A stretch of 64,000 bases of DNA from an uncultured Flavobacteriaceae bacterium (GCA_947500435.1 CANMRV010000007.1:1-64000), one strand, 5' to 3'. Positions 49,980 through 59,204 are shown, counted from the stretch's first letter. Notes: generated from the letters alone by a model not told the origin. Numbers and translations are program-made.

Positions 49980-52900
49980 CTAAAACGAATTGATTTTCAG
50001 TTGAATGGTGTGCTTCCCTGGTGAGAGTCTGATGGACTCAAAAGCGGGAGGCACCTTATCGCCGTTGTGGATGAAATCTTTTCCTTCAAGATTGTTCAAG
50101 GAAAATTCAGCCACCATGTTACCCGGTATCTCAATTTCGTAGGTTTGAAGCCTAGGGCCATTATGTGTATATTTTCCTTTGATGGTGCCTCGGACTGTTG
50201 GTACTTCAATGGCACTCGATTTCAGCTTGCTCATCTGCGGCTTAATCGTAGCTATGCCGAATCCGGGAGTTTTTGGTTTTATTCCCCATAAACCTCTGGG
50301 TATTACATTTGCCGGTACCGCACCCCAAGCATGGTTCCAATCAAGATTGTTCTTATACTTTAAATCCCATGCTTCCAAAGTAATCGTAGAACCACTTCGA
50401 ATCATATTGTACCAGCTTCGATCACTGGTATCAATCAATAAATCTAACGCATAGTCTGCTTCACCAGCATTGTAAAGTCCGTCCATTAAAAATTGGGACC
50501 CGTAAACGCTGCAGGCCATACCTCTGGATTTTACGAATTCAACCACAGAATCAAAGTGTTCTTCCGGCACCAGACCAAAGGCCAATGGCATCATATTGGC
50601 GTGCAACGAAGCGTGGTCCGTTCCTATTCCGTCAACATAAACGCCCCGTTCTTTATCGAACATTTGTTCATTGACCGCTTTCTTGGCTTTTGCTGCTCTT
50701 AATTCAAAATCCAAAACTTCTTGTGTCTTACCAAGAATGCGAGCAAACTCGGCCATAATCTTCATATTTTCATAAAAGAAAGCGTTAATAACCGTGCTAT
50801 AAGGTTTGAAGACAAATCCATCCCGTTCTCCGGGTGTTGTGCTACCGTTAAAATTTGCTGGAGGCCAATCTACAATGTCGGTGAGTGGTTTTTTGTAGCC
50901 ATCGGGGAAGCCCAGTTTGCGCATAAAATCCCTATCAACTTTTGTAGAGGTAATCAAACCCTCTTCATTGGACAATTCGTAGAGTGATTTATGTTTTAAC
51001 GCTTCGTAGTAGCGTTCAATCAATTCGGTATTGCCCGTATACATGTAGTCCGCATGAATCAATAAAGGAACATGCTGTTGCCATTCGGTGGGCCATGTCG
51101 GGTTTTTCATAAAATACTCGATGGTACGCCTTCCTATGGCAAACTCTCGATCAGTAGTATAGTGGCTCAATTGATTTAAATACGCATCGGCCTCATAAGG
51201 AATGCGCTCTCTGTCACCATCAACATATAGACCATTAAAGGTTGTTGCTTTAATGGAATATTTACATAAATCCCATACCTGATTCAAAATGTCATTGTCG
51301 CTTTCAAAGCTGCTGGCACTTTCATCCCAATAGGTATGGAAAGCCAATTGTTCAACATCTTCGGCAGTCAAAGTTTCTTGGGCGCCTTCTATTTCCGCGT
51401 ATCGAAAGGGCACCAAGGGTGGAAAACCATCTGGTAGTGGAATAGCTTGATTGGCCCTTGTATTTCGCTCGTTTTTTTGTACCTCAATTTGGTATTTCGT
51501 TTGGCCTGGCTTTACATCAACTTTTATTTCTTGATATCTGATGTTGCTTTTTGCCGGTGGGGTTCTGTTTACATTTCCATCCTCGTTTACCATCTCCCCT
51601 ACCCTAATGGTCAAGGTATGCGGTGTTTTTGCATCATAGGTAAAATCCATCGTTGCAAAAGCGGCCTTTCCAAAATCTACAAAATAGAAATCGTCTCTTT
51701 TTTCAAACAAGACCGGTTTTACTTTGGTAGTGACAAACTTATTTTCGGTCGAAACAATATAGCTATCGCTTTTTCCTGTAGTAAATGTTTGTGGTTCGGA
51801 GTAGTCTACCAGACGATTTTCTTCATCCCAAATTCTCACCTTCCAATAATAGGTCTTGCCAACTTCAAGTGGTTTACCAGCATATGCTACATCTGTGGAT
51901 GCATTGGAGGCCACGCGCTTGCTGTCCCAAATATCGCCATTGTTACTGTCGATAATCGATTTACTTGATGCTACCAAAATTTGATAGGCCGATTGGAATT
52001 TTGAACCTAAGGGTACCGTCCATCCAAACTCAGGCTGCAAGTCGAATATCTCAACTTCAGTTTCTGGAGACCTAATCAACTCAACGGTCAAATCGGTTGG
52101 GGCCGCTCGGTAGGAATCACTGTTTTTTGCAATCAAGTCATCCGTGGACTTCCTGAAGGCATTGCGTTTTTGAGCAAAAGCTGGATCCTTTGCTAGGTTA
52201 TTGATTTCCTGAGGGTCTTTTTTTAAATCGTAAAGTTCCTCAATGGTTTTATCATTTATGTACCTAAAGTATTTCCAGTCTTTTGTTCGTACCCCTTCGC
52301 TAGGCGGAATATTTTCAAAATCCCAAATATGTTCAATCAATACAGTGTCTCTTTCAAAGTCTTTTGTCCTATTACTGGCTATAGGCATCAAGCTTTTTCC
52401 TTGCCAAGTTTTTGGTTGTTCGATACCCGCCAAATCTAAAATGGTGGAAGGAACATCAATATTCAAGGCCAAGGCATCGCTATCTTTTTGCTTCTTTTGT
52501 CGCGGGTCAAAAACGATAAGTGGCACTCGAACAGAGTTGTCATACATGAGCCATTTACCTGCAAATTGTCGTTCTCCCAAAAAGTAACCGTTGTCACCCA
52601 TGAGAATGATAACCGTATTTTTATCAAGTCCTTTTTTCTTGAGTTGTTCCCTGATTTTCGCAATCTCACGGTCAATTCCCGAAAGCATGCGATAGTAGCC
52701 CTTAACGCTATGCTGATATTTTTCAGGGGTGTCATAACGCCATGTCCATCGCAATCTATTAAAGCCATCGCGTACAATTTTAGGTTGGGCTTCAAAATAT
52801 TTATCGTCTCCAAGTTCTGGTGCGGGCATCTTCATGTTTTGTAGTAAAGCGTCTGATTCCTCTTGCCAAAAATATTGATCCTCAGCAGGGTCATGGGCGT

Positions 52901-53504
52901 GGGGTGCACTAAAACTCAAAGAAAGACAGAATGGCTTTTTGGTATCCGTTTTATCAATATAGTCCAAGGCCATTTGACCGGTATACCTAGTAAGATGAAC
53001 GGAGTCTTTGCCCAAGGTTTTGTAATAATATCCTCTTCGGTCAGGATAGGCATTGTTGCGATCATAAGATTCATATTCGTCGAATTGTTTCTCCAGATTA
53101 TTGTATCGTACACCATACTTACCATAGAACGCAGTCTTATAACCATTCTCCTTTAAGATTCTCGGATAAGAGTTGGTCATATATTCCTCACGGATATTTC
53201 CTGTCTGAAAATTAAAATTGTGCGTACGCTCATATAGCCCTGTTAATATGCTGGCTCTACTTGCGGCACAAATAGGAGTTGTAACCATGGCATTTTTAAA
53301 ATAGGTGCCTTCTTTGGCCAGTTTATCCATTTCCGGAGTGGAGATAAGTTCATTACCTGCATAACCCAAGGCACTGTAACGCTGGTCATCGGTAAGAATA
53401 AAGATGATATTGGGTTTCTCGGCTTGTACTTGTGCTCCTTTTTGAGCTTTTAGTGGAAGTATACAAACAAATAAAAGGGCGACTACTAGTGTTCTCATTC
53501 TCAT
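49980..53504 (-). CDS. Bifunctional sulfatase (S1) - GH78 alpha-L-rhamnosidase fusion
   Basis: A 1174-aa protein from ATG 53504 (MRMRTLVVALLFVCILPLKA, signal peptide); an in-frame ATG at 53579 lies within the predicted -7 box and is excluded. Residues 30-465 are an S1 sulfatase: IIFILTDDQRYSALGYAG, TTPICAASRASILTGLYE (Cys79, Arg83; C-x-A-x-R), VIILMGDNGYFLGERQ. From about 470 follow Fn3-like and beta domains (WDSKRVASNASTDVAYAGKP) and a GH78 barrel with DGDRERIPYEADAYLNQLSH and SGSTITLEAWDLKYKNN. Ulvan loci of Formosa contain a comparable S1_25-GH78 protein that desulfates rhamnose-3-sulfate and then cleaves it, which fits this gene. Confidence 0.9.
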   Translation of the reverse strand: MRMRTLVVALLFVCILPLKAQKGAQVQAEKPNIIFILTDDQRYSALGYAGNELISTPEMDKLAKEGTYFKNAMVTTPICAASRASILTGLYERTHNFNFQTGNIREEYMTNSYPRILKENGYKTAFYGKYGVRYNNLEKQFDEYESYDRNNAYPDRRGYYYKTLGKDSVHLTRYTGQMALDYIDKTDTKKPFCLSLSFSAPHAHDPAEDQYFWQEESDALLQNMKMPAPELGDDKYFEAQPKIVRDGFNRLRWTWRYDTPEKYQHSVKGYYRMLSGIDREIAKIREQLKKKGLDKNTVIILMGDNGYFLGERQFAGKWLMYDNSVRVPLIVFDPRQKKQKDSDALALNIDVPSTILDLAGIEQPKTWQGKSLMPIASNRTKDFERDTVLIEHIWDFENIPPSEGVRTKDWKYFRYINDKTIEELYDLKKDPQEINNLAKDPAFAQKRNAFRKSTDDLIAKNSDSYRAAPTDLTVELIRSPETEVEIFDLQPEFGWTVPLGSKFQSAYQILVASSKSIIDSNNGDIWDSKRVASNASTDVAYAGKPLEVGKTYYWKVRIWDEENRLVDYSEPQTFTTGKSDSYIVSTENKFVTTKVKPVLFEKRDDFYFVDFGKAAFATMDFTYDAKTPHTLTIRVGEMVNEDGNVNRTPPAKSNIRYQEIKVDVKPGQTKYQIEVQKNERNTRANQAIPLPDGFPPLVPFRYAEIEGAQETLTAEDVEQLAFHTYWDESASSFESDNDILNQVWDLCKYSIKATTFNGLYVDGDRERIPYEADAYLNQLSHYTTDREFAIGRRTIEYFMKNPTWPTEWQQHVPLLIHADYMYTGNTELIERYYEALKHKSLYELSNEEGLITSTKVDRDFMRKLGFPDGYKKPLTDIVDWPPANFNGSTTPGERDGFVFKPYSTVINAFFYENMKIMAEFARILGKTQEVLDFELRAAKAKKAVNEQMFDKERGVYVDGIGTDHASLHANMMPLAFGLVPEEHFDSVVEFVKSRGMACSVYGSQFLMDGLYNAGEADYALDLLIDTSDRSWYNMIRSGSTITLEAWDLKYKNNLDWNHAWGAVPANVIPRGLWGIKPKTPGFGIATIKPQMSKLKSSAIEVPTVRGTIKGKYTHNGPRLQTYEIEIPGNMVAEFSLNNLEGKDFIHNGDKVPPAFESIRLSPGKHTIQLKINSF

Positions 53505-53576
53505 GGATTCGTTGTTTCCCAAGTTATATTTTCTGTTAGAAAAAATAAAACCAGGCGGATATAAAAAAGGCTTCCT

Positions 53577-53620
53577 CAAACTTATATTTTAAAGAGCCTT
53601 TACCCATCCTGTGCTGTCCT
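53577..53620 (-). promoter_or_regulatory. PUL promoter box 7 (sulfatase-GH78 operon)
   Basis: On the minus strand AGGACAGCACAGGATGGG (53620-53603) lies exactly 18 nt before a perfect -7 element TAAGTTTG (53584-53577). It drives the genes from 53504 down to 44966. A second CAGGA overlaps the left part of the box (CAGGACAG), similar to the array at susC. Confidence 0.75.
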
Positions 53621-53666
53621 GAAAACAATTTGTGTCAATTCAACCCATTCCAGCCAATTTTTTCAT

Positions 53667-54845
53667 TCATTTTATTTGAACGATTAATGGGTTTTTAAGG
53701 CATTCAGCAAATTGATTTAAGTAATCGTCCCATTGCGCTTTGTTAGCAAACTGGCCGCTTTTTTTCCATCCAAAACCTGCATAATAAACAACTTTATCAC
53801 TTTTGGATTTGATGTGGGCGAAGAGGTTACTTTCATCTTTTCTATCGGTTACAAAATGGTCATGACCTATCATTGCGTTTTCTGGTACAACTATTCCAGT
53901 CCCCAATTCCGAATCACCATGAGGCTCCCAATAACTTATCCATCCCTTTTCATCGTTAACTTCGATTTCACCATCTTTTTCATGAAGCGTTAGTCCTGCG
54001 GAAATAGTATCGGTTCCTTTTAATGTAATCTCAAATTTGGATAGATTGCTTCCATAATCCAATGAAATGGTTTTACTCTCGGATATTTTATTGCCAGCAG
54101 CATCCCAGTCCGCATAGGTCAAGATAAAACTTGTTCTAATCGGACCCGTAGATAAAGTTTTCCAAGACGTAAAATTCTTGGAAATGTGATAGGTTGTATC
54201 GACTTTCTTGGCAATACCTCCTATCCCTCGACTGATTCCTACATGAAAATTGTCAAGTCCCTCGCCGTCATCCTTATGGTAGCTGCCATCGGTTTCCAGT
54301 TCTTTTTTATACCATTTATTAATTATTGGATAATCTACCCGTTTCAACCAAGCATCAATTCCACTTGATAGGGTACCACCCTTTACCCCTTCTTCTTTCA
54401 TTTTTTGGGCCGTTGGGCCGTAAGTTCTAAACGCAACACGATTGTTTTCCCAAGCATAATCATCAGTTCGTTCAGGTACGAATCGCGAATAACAAGCTGG
54501 AATACTATCCCTTTTTTGTGGCTCTTCAGAAATGGTTGCCACAAAAGTCTTTTCACCATTTGCAGGAACTTCAGGTTGAAAGAGAATAGCATCTAATTGT
54601 CCATCACTATCGGAATCTATTAGTTGTGAAATAACCTCATTTTGAGTTTCGGCATCTTTTAGAATAATATAGCCTTCGTTCTGTTTCAGTTTAAGGGAAG
54701 CCAGATTTACCGAAACTGTTTCAAATATACGTTTCGTATCCATGGTATTCCTGACAACAATTTGTGTAGCGGATGTCTTTTTTTCAGTACAGGATAGAAC
54801 CATTGCTGACAAGAAAATAGCCGAAATAAACAGTAAAATTCTCAT
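53667..54845 (-). CDS. DUF4861-family lipoprotein, linked to uronate degradation
   Basis: A 392-aa lipoprotein (MRILLFISAIFLSAMVLSC, Cys19). It shows QLIDSDSDGQLDAILFQPEV, TDDYAWENNRVAFRTYGPTA, GGTLSSGIDAWLKRVDYPII, NKWYKKELETDGSYHKDDGE, GLDNFHVGISRGIGGIA, and EPHGDSELGTGIVVPENAMI, typical of DUF4861 proteins found in pectin, alginate and ulvan loci. The fold is a beta-sandwich related to galactose mutarotases. A dehydratase acting on the non-reducing uronic acid is known from Formosa ulvan degradation (P29_PDnc); whether this gene is equivalent is unproven. Its start overlaps the kduI stop by a few nucleotides. Confidence 0.7.
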   Translation of the reverse strand: MRILLFISAIFLSAMVLSCTEKKTSATQIVVRNTMDTKRIFETVSVNLASLKLKQNEGYIILKDAETQNEVISQLIDSDSDGQLDAILFQPEVPANGEKTFVATISEEPQKRDSIPACYSRFVPERTDDYAWENNRVAFRTYGPTAQKMKEEGVKGGTLSSGIDAWLKRVDYPIINKWYKKELETDGSYHKDDGEGLDNFHVGISRGIGGIAKKVDTTYHISKNFTSWKTLSTGPIRTSFILTYADWDAAGNKISESKTISLDYGSNLSKFEITLKGTDTISAGLTLHEKDGEIEVNDEKGWISYWEPHGDSELGTGIVVPENAMIGHDHFVTDRKDESNLFAHIKSKSDKVVYYAGFGWKKSGQFANKAQWDDYLNQFAECLKNPLIVQIK

Positions 54846-54849
54846 GACG

Positions 54850-55692
54850 TTATCTTAGGTCAGTAATATTGGCAACGTCCATATCATTATAATCCAAATT
54901 CTCTCCAGCCATGCCCCAAATAAAGGTATAGTTTGATGTTCCAGAACCACAATGTATAGACCATGGTGGTGAAATTACCGCTTGATGGTTCTGCATCCAG
55001 ATATGGCGGGTTTCTTGGGGCTGCCCCATAAAATGACAAACGGATTGCCCTTCGGGTACGTCCAAATAAAAGTAGACTTCCATCCTACGATCATGAACAT
55101 GGGCCGGCATCGTATTCCAAACACTTCCAGTTTTAAGTTCAGTCATTCCCATCTGTAGTTGGCAGGTGGTCACAACTCCGCCTATAATCATCTGACTGAC
55201 TGTTCGGTGATTAGCGGTTTCTAAAGAACCCAACTCTATTTTATTTGCTTGTTCAAGGCTTACTTTTTTTGTTGGATACGAAGTATGTGCCGGTGCGGAA
55301 TTCAAATAGAATTTAGCTGGCTTTGCGGAATCATCGCTTTTGAATATAACTTCTTTCGCGCCCATTCCGATATACAAGGCATCTTTGTGTGCGAGTTCAT
55401 ACGATGTTCCATCAACTTCAACAGTACCGCTATCACCTACATTGATAATTCCCAATTCACGTCGTTCCAAAAAATATTCAGCTTTTAATGGGTCAATCGT
55501 TTCTAGTTTCAAAGTTCCATCAGGAACTGCAGAACCTGCTATATACCTATCGTAATGGGTGTAGGTCAGATTGATTTTTCCTTTTTGCATGAGGTTGTCA
55601 ATGAGAAACTCATTGCGTAATGCTGTGGTGTCATATTTTTTTACCGCCTCTGGACTCGAGGCATATCTTGATTCATAGGTTGTCATTTCCAA
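54850..55692 (-). CDS. kduI: 5-keto-4-deoxyuronate isomerase
   Basis: A 280-aa cupin protein of normal KduI length. MTTYESRYASSPEAVKKYDT is the family N terminus; GTVEVDGTSYELAHKDALYI belongs to the first barrel; NTMPAHVHDRRMEVYFYLDV and HIWMQNHQAVISPPWSIHCG carry the zinc-binding His and Glu residues. It isomerises 5-keto-4-deoxyuronate, the spontaneous product of GH105 action. It leads a two-gene operon with DUF4861. Downstream enzymes of this branch (KduD, KDG kinase and aldolase) are not in the window. Confidence 0.95.
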   Translation of the reverse strand: MEMTTYESRYASSPEAVKKYDTTALRNEFLIDNLMQKGKINLTYTHYDRYIAGSAVPDGTLKLETIDPLKAEYFLERRELGIINVGDSGTVEVDGTSYELAHKDALYIGMGAKEVIFKSDDSAKPAKFYLNSAPAHTSYPTKKVSLEQANKIELGSLETANHRTVSQMIIGGVVTTCQLQMGMTELKTGSVWNTMPAHVHDRRMEVYFYLDVPEGQSVCHFMGQPQETRHIWMQNHQAVISPPWSIHCGSGTSNYTFIWGMAGENLDYNDMDVANITDLR

Positions 55693-55753
55693 ATGTGATT
55701 TTGAAATTAGATTGCTTTAAACTATGTCCTTAATCAATAATTGTGGACAGCAA

Positions 55754-55797
55754 TAAAAGTAGGCAGGATGGTAAAAATGTCCATCCTGTGCTATCTT
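55754..55797 (-). promoter_or_regulatory. PUL promoter box 8 (kduI-DUF4861), part of a hairpin
   Basis: On the minus strand AAGATAGCACAGGATGGA (55797-55780) lies exactly 18 nt before TACTTTTA (55761-55754), one mismatch from TAnnTTTG. A perfect inverted repeat, CAGGATGG (55764-55771) and CCATCCTG (55781-55788) around 9 nt, makes a second, inverted copy of the box core between box and -7. The hairpin may also terminate transcription from the upstream GntR gene. Confidence 0.7.
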
Positions 55798-55869
55798 GTA
55801 CCAAGTGATGTGTGCCGAGAAACCTTTAACGACGCGTTTAAAAAATCACCGTGAATGTTCAAAAATGAC

Positions 55870-56916
55870 TTATAGCGAATTTCTATCAATAAATCGAAAA
55901 GGGTTTTTCACCTTCCCTTTCTCCTTGTCCATGATCATGCGTGCCGCAGTTTCGCCCATTGCCTTGAAATCGGTTGAAATGCAGGTGATACCCAATAGTT
56001 GTTTTAGAGGGGTGTCATTATAAGAAATGACCCCTATATCGTTGCCCAATTCAAATTCCTGATTCCGTATCTGATTGACCAAGTTGACCAAATCCGATTC
56101 AGTTATTGTAATAAACAGATCTCCCTTTTTTAGAATCATGTCATCATAGATTTCTTCGAGCACCTCGAAATCAATGTTATGCTGAACACAAAATTTACGA
56201 AACCCATGCAGAATTCTCTTGGGGTAGGGATAAACGGAACTTTCCGGATACGCTATAAACAACTTTTCATAATTTAAAATCTTCGAAAATCCCTCTTGGA
56301 GAGAATCATAAATATCGTTTTCGAAGTCTTGATAAATTTCAATAAACGATCCCTTTATTTCCGAAATAAGATTATCCATTAAAATTAGTTTACTCTTGGG
56401 TATCTCATCTATTGCCTTTACCACCCTGCTAGTAAAACTAGAATGCTTTAATTTTTCATTCTTAAAATGTGGCATAATGACGTAATAGTCATAGGCATTC
56501 TTGTTTTTTTCTAGGAGATTCAAAAAGAGCTCCTCCTCACAATGGTAAATATGCAAATCTGTATGCGACGTACCGCCAATGCTATTTATGAAGGAATTGT
56601 AAATACGCATCTTATACGAACTCAATTTATTGATTAGGAAAAGAATATTGACCTTGGAAATCAATTTTGTTCGCGCAATGTAATATCCCTTTCCCCTGAT
56701 GGATATAATTACTTGGCGCTCTTTTAAAATGTTATATGCTTTTTCAACGGTATCCCTAGAAAGGAGATATTCCTCACTGAACATGTTTATTGACGGAATT
56801 TTCTCGTCCATCTTTAAATTTCCAGCCGAAATATTATAAATTATCGAGTCAACAATCTGCTTGTATTTTGGTATTCTTGAATTCTCTTCGATTTTGATGT
56901 ATTTAAACATTTCCAT
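55870..56916 (-). CDS. GntR-family regulator with sugar-binding domain, likely rhamnose/PUL regulator
   Basis: A 348-aa product from ATG 56916 (MEMFKYIKIEENSRIPKYKQ); an upstream in-frame ATG at 57099 would add 61 residues unlike the family. Residues 5-75 are a GntR winged helix (IVDSIIYNISAGNLKMDEKI, then YLLSRDTVEKAYNILKERQV and SIRGKGYYIA). Residues 80-348 are a periplasmic-binding-protein-like effector domain, ending in GVISYNDTPLKQLLGITCIS and GETAARMIMDKEKG as in LacI/AraR. It is divergent from the rhamnose operon. It is the only local regulator in the polysaccharide locus and the natural candidate to bind the nine CAGGA boxes; the effector may be rhamnose or a pathway intermediate. Confidence 0.85.
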   Translation of the reverse strand: MEMFKYIKIEENSRIPKYKQIVDSIIYNISAGNLKMDEKIPSINMFSEEYLLSRDTVEKAYNILKERQVIISIRGKGYYIARTKLISKVNILFLINKLSSYKMRIYNSFINSIGGTSHTDLHIYHCEEELFLNLLEKNKNAYDYYVIMPHFKNEKLKHSSFTSRVVKAIDEIPKSKLILMDNLISEIKGSFIEIYQDFENDIYDSLQEGFSKILNYEKLFIAYPESSVYPYPKRILHGFRKFCVQHNIDFEVLEEIYDDMILKKGDLFITITESDLVNLVNQIRNQEFELGNDIGVISYNDTPLKQLLGITCISTDFKAMGETAARMIMDKEKGKVKNPFRFIDRNSL

Positions 56917-57029
56917 AATAAGACGTTTTGGTTCTTGGTACGCAAATCCCTCCCAACAAATAAAAGGATTTAAGCGAACAATTGTATATAGCTGGTAAAA
57001 ATATTTTTCTATCTTGAAAACTGGTGTAC

Positions 57030-57073
57030 GGTACAGTACAGGATACAAAGATTTCTTACATCTTTTATTTTCG
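57030..57073 (+). promoter_or_regulatory. PUL promoter box 9 (rhamnose catabolic operon)
   Basis: GGTACAGTACAGGATACA (57030-57047) lies exactly 18 nt before TATTTTCG (57066-57073), one mismatch from TAnnTTTG, about 25 nt before the aldolase/dehydrogenase ATG. The GTAC steps resemble the centre of AraR-type GntR operators. It lies in the gap shared with the GntR gene, so it may also serve autoregulation. Confidence 0.75.
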
Positions 57074-57098
57074 CTAGCAAATGCAATAATTTTTATCA

Positions 57099-59204
57099 AT
57101 GAAAAATACTGTACAGCAATTTAAATATGTCGATTACCTTTGGAACGAAAGTAAAGCTGCTGCCCTTGGTGATAACCAGGTGGAACTGTTCTTATACCGG
57201 TCAAATATACTTGGCGCAGACTTAAGAATAACAAACTACGGCGGTGGTAATACGAGTTGCAAAACCATTGAAAAAGATCCATTGACCAATGAAGAGGTGG
57301 AGGTAATGTGGATCAAAGGCTCTGGTGGTGATATAGGGACTTTGACAAAAGCTGGAATTGCTGGTCTTTATACGGATAGATTAAGAAATCTAAAAAATGT
57401 TTATGGCGGTTTGGAAGATGAAGATCGTATGGTAGGTCTTTTCAATCATTGCATTTATGATTTAGACAGCAAGGCTCCTTCCATAGATACACCGTTGCAC
57501 GGATTACTTCCCTTTAATCATATTGATCATTTACATCCTGATGCACTGATTGCAGTTGCTGCCGCAAAAGATAGCCAAAGAGTGACTAAAGAAATTTGGG
57601 GCGATACCATGGGATGGGTTCCGTGGCAGCGACCAGGTTTCGACTTGGGACTGCAATTGGAAAAATGCCTTAACGACAATCCTGGAATAAGGGGAATTGT
57701 ATTGGGTAGTCATGGACTTTTCACTTGGGGCGATACTTCGTATGAGTGTTATATGAACAGTCTCGAGGTCATTGAAATGGCGTCTGAATTCATTGAAAAC
57801 AAAATCGAGGTGAATGACAGTGTCTTTGGCGGGCAAAAAGTTGAAAGCCTTCCTGCGGAAGAGCGTCGTGAAAAAGCTGCTCAATTGATGCCGACGTTGC
57901 GGGGTCTTTGCTCTTCCGAAAACAGAATGATTGGTCATTTCAATGACAGTAATGTCGTACTAGAATATATCAACAGCAACGATTTGGAGCGATTGGCACC
58001 TATGGGAACCTCTTGTCCCGACCACTTTTTACGGACCAAGATACAACCTCTTGTTTTGGATTTAGATTCAAAGGAAGACCTCTCCGATTCGAATAGTGTT
58101 ATCAAAAAATTAAAGCCCTCATTCGAACAATATAAAAGAGAATATCAAGAATACTATGACACCCATAAAAGGGATAATAGTCCTGCAATAAGAGATGCCA
58201 GTCCTGTAATAATTATTTATCCAGGAGTGGGTATGTTCAGTTTTGCAAAAAATAAGCAGACGACTAGAGTTGCAAATGAATTTTACGTCAACGCAATTAA
58301 TGTCATGCGTGGCGCAGAGGCTATCAGCGAATACACTTCATTACCGAGACAAGAAGCTTTCGATATCGAATATTGGCTTTTGGAAGAGGCCAAGTTACAG
58401 CGCATGCCCAAAGAAAAACCATTATCCAGAAAAGTAGCTTTGGTCACAGGTGCAGGAGGTGGTATAGGCAAAGCTATCGCAGATAAATTGGCCGAAGAAG
58501 GTGCCAACGTCATATTGACGGACATTGCTGAAGAAAGACTCAAGGAGGGTGTGGAAACATACGTAAGGGATACGGCCAGTTATGCTGTTTGTGATGTTAC
58601 AAAAAGTGATTCAATCGCTGAGGCTTACAAAAAAGCATGTTTGGAATTCGGCGGGGTTGATATTGTGGTACATAGTGCCGGTCTGGCAATTTCCAAACCA
58701 CTCGAAGAGACCACTGAAAAAGATTGGGACATTCTTCAAAATGTACTGGTAAAAGGCCAATTTGAACTAGCTAAGCAGGCCGTTGCCATAATGCGAAAGC
58801 AAGGTCTCGGAGGAGATTTTATAAGTATCGCCAGCAAGAATGGGTTGGTCTCAGGTCCAAATAACGTAGGATATGGCACTTCAAAAGCAGCCCAACAGCA
58901 TATGGCCCGTTTACTAGCAGCGGAGTTGGGCGGTGATAAGATACGCGTAAATACAGTCAACCCTGACGGGGTAATTGTAGGTAGTAAAATTTGGGAGGGC
59001 GATTGGGCCGAAGGTCGCGCCAAGGCCTATGGAATATCAGTTGATGAACTTCCTGCCCATTATGCAAAACGCAATTTGTTAAACGAAATAATTTATCCAG
59101 TAGATATTGCCAATGGGGTTTTTGCCTGCGTGGGTATTTTGGATAAAACTACGGGGAATATAATCAATGTAGATGGCGGAATGGCCAACGCATTTGTACG
59201 ATAG
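57099..59204 (+). CDS. rhaEW: Bifunctional rhamnulose-1-phosphate aldolase / lactaldehyde dehydrogenase
   Basis: A 701-aa protein. Residues 1-430 are a class II aldolase domain: NYGGGNTSCKTI, KGSGGDIGTLTKAGIAGLY, LPFNHIDHLHPDALIAVAAA (zinc His pair) and GSHGLFTWGDTSYECY. Residues 440-701 are a short-chain dehydrogenase with VTGAGGGIGKAIADKLAEEG (Rossmann loop, about 447), Ser in ISIASKNG, and YGTSKAAQQH (catalytic Tyr/Lys about 591-595). The aldolase splits rhamnulose 1-phosphate into dihydroxyacetone phosphate and lactaldehyde; the dehydrogenase oxidises lactaldehyde to lactate. It is first in the rhamnose operon. Confidence 0.95.
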   Translation: MKNTVQQFKYVDYLWNESKAAALGDNQVELFLYRSNILGADLRITNYGGGNTSCKTIEKDPLTNEEVEVMWIKGSGGDIGTLTKAGIAGLYTDRLRNLKNVYGGLEDEDRMVGLFNHCIYDLDSKAPSIDTPLHGLLPFNHIDHLHPDALIAVAAAKDSQRVTKEIWGDTMGWVPWQRPGFDLGLQLEKCLNDNPGIRGIVLGSHGLFTWGDTSYECYMNSLEVIEMASEFIENKIEVNDSVFGGQKVESLPAEERREKAAQLMPTLRGLCSSENRMIGHFNDSNVVLEYINSNDLERLAPMGTSCPDHFLRTKIQPLVLDLDSKEDLSDSNSVIKKLKPSFEQYKREYQEYYDTHKRDNSPAIRDASPVIIIYPGVGMFSFAKNKQTTRVANEFYVNAINVMRGAEAISEYTSLPRQEAFDIEYWLLEEAKLQRMPKEKPLSRKVALVTGAGGGIGKAIADKLAEEGANVILTDIAEERLKEGVETYVRDTASYAVCDVTKSDSIAEAYKKACLEFGGVDIVVHSAGLAISKPLEETTEKDWDILQNVLVKGQFELAKQAVAIMRKQGLGGDFISIASKNGLVSGPNNVGYGTSKAAQQHMARLLAAELGGDKIRVNTVNPDGVIVGSKIWEGDWAEGRAKAYGISVDELPAHYAKRNLLNEIIYPVDIANGVFACVGILDKTTGNIINVDGGMANAFVR

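Noticed and set aside
53505..53579. N-terminal extension of the sulfatase-GH78 protein from ATG 53579
   Set aside because: That ATG lies within the predicted -7 promoter element, and a normal signal peptide starts at 53504.
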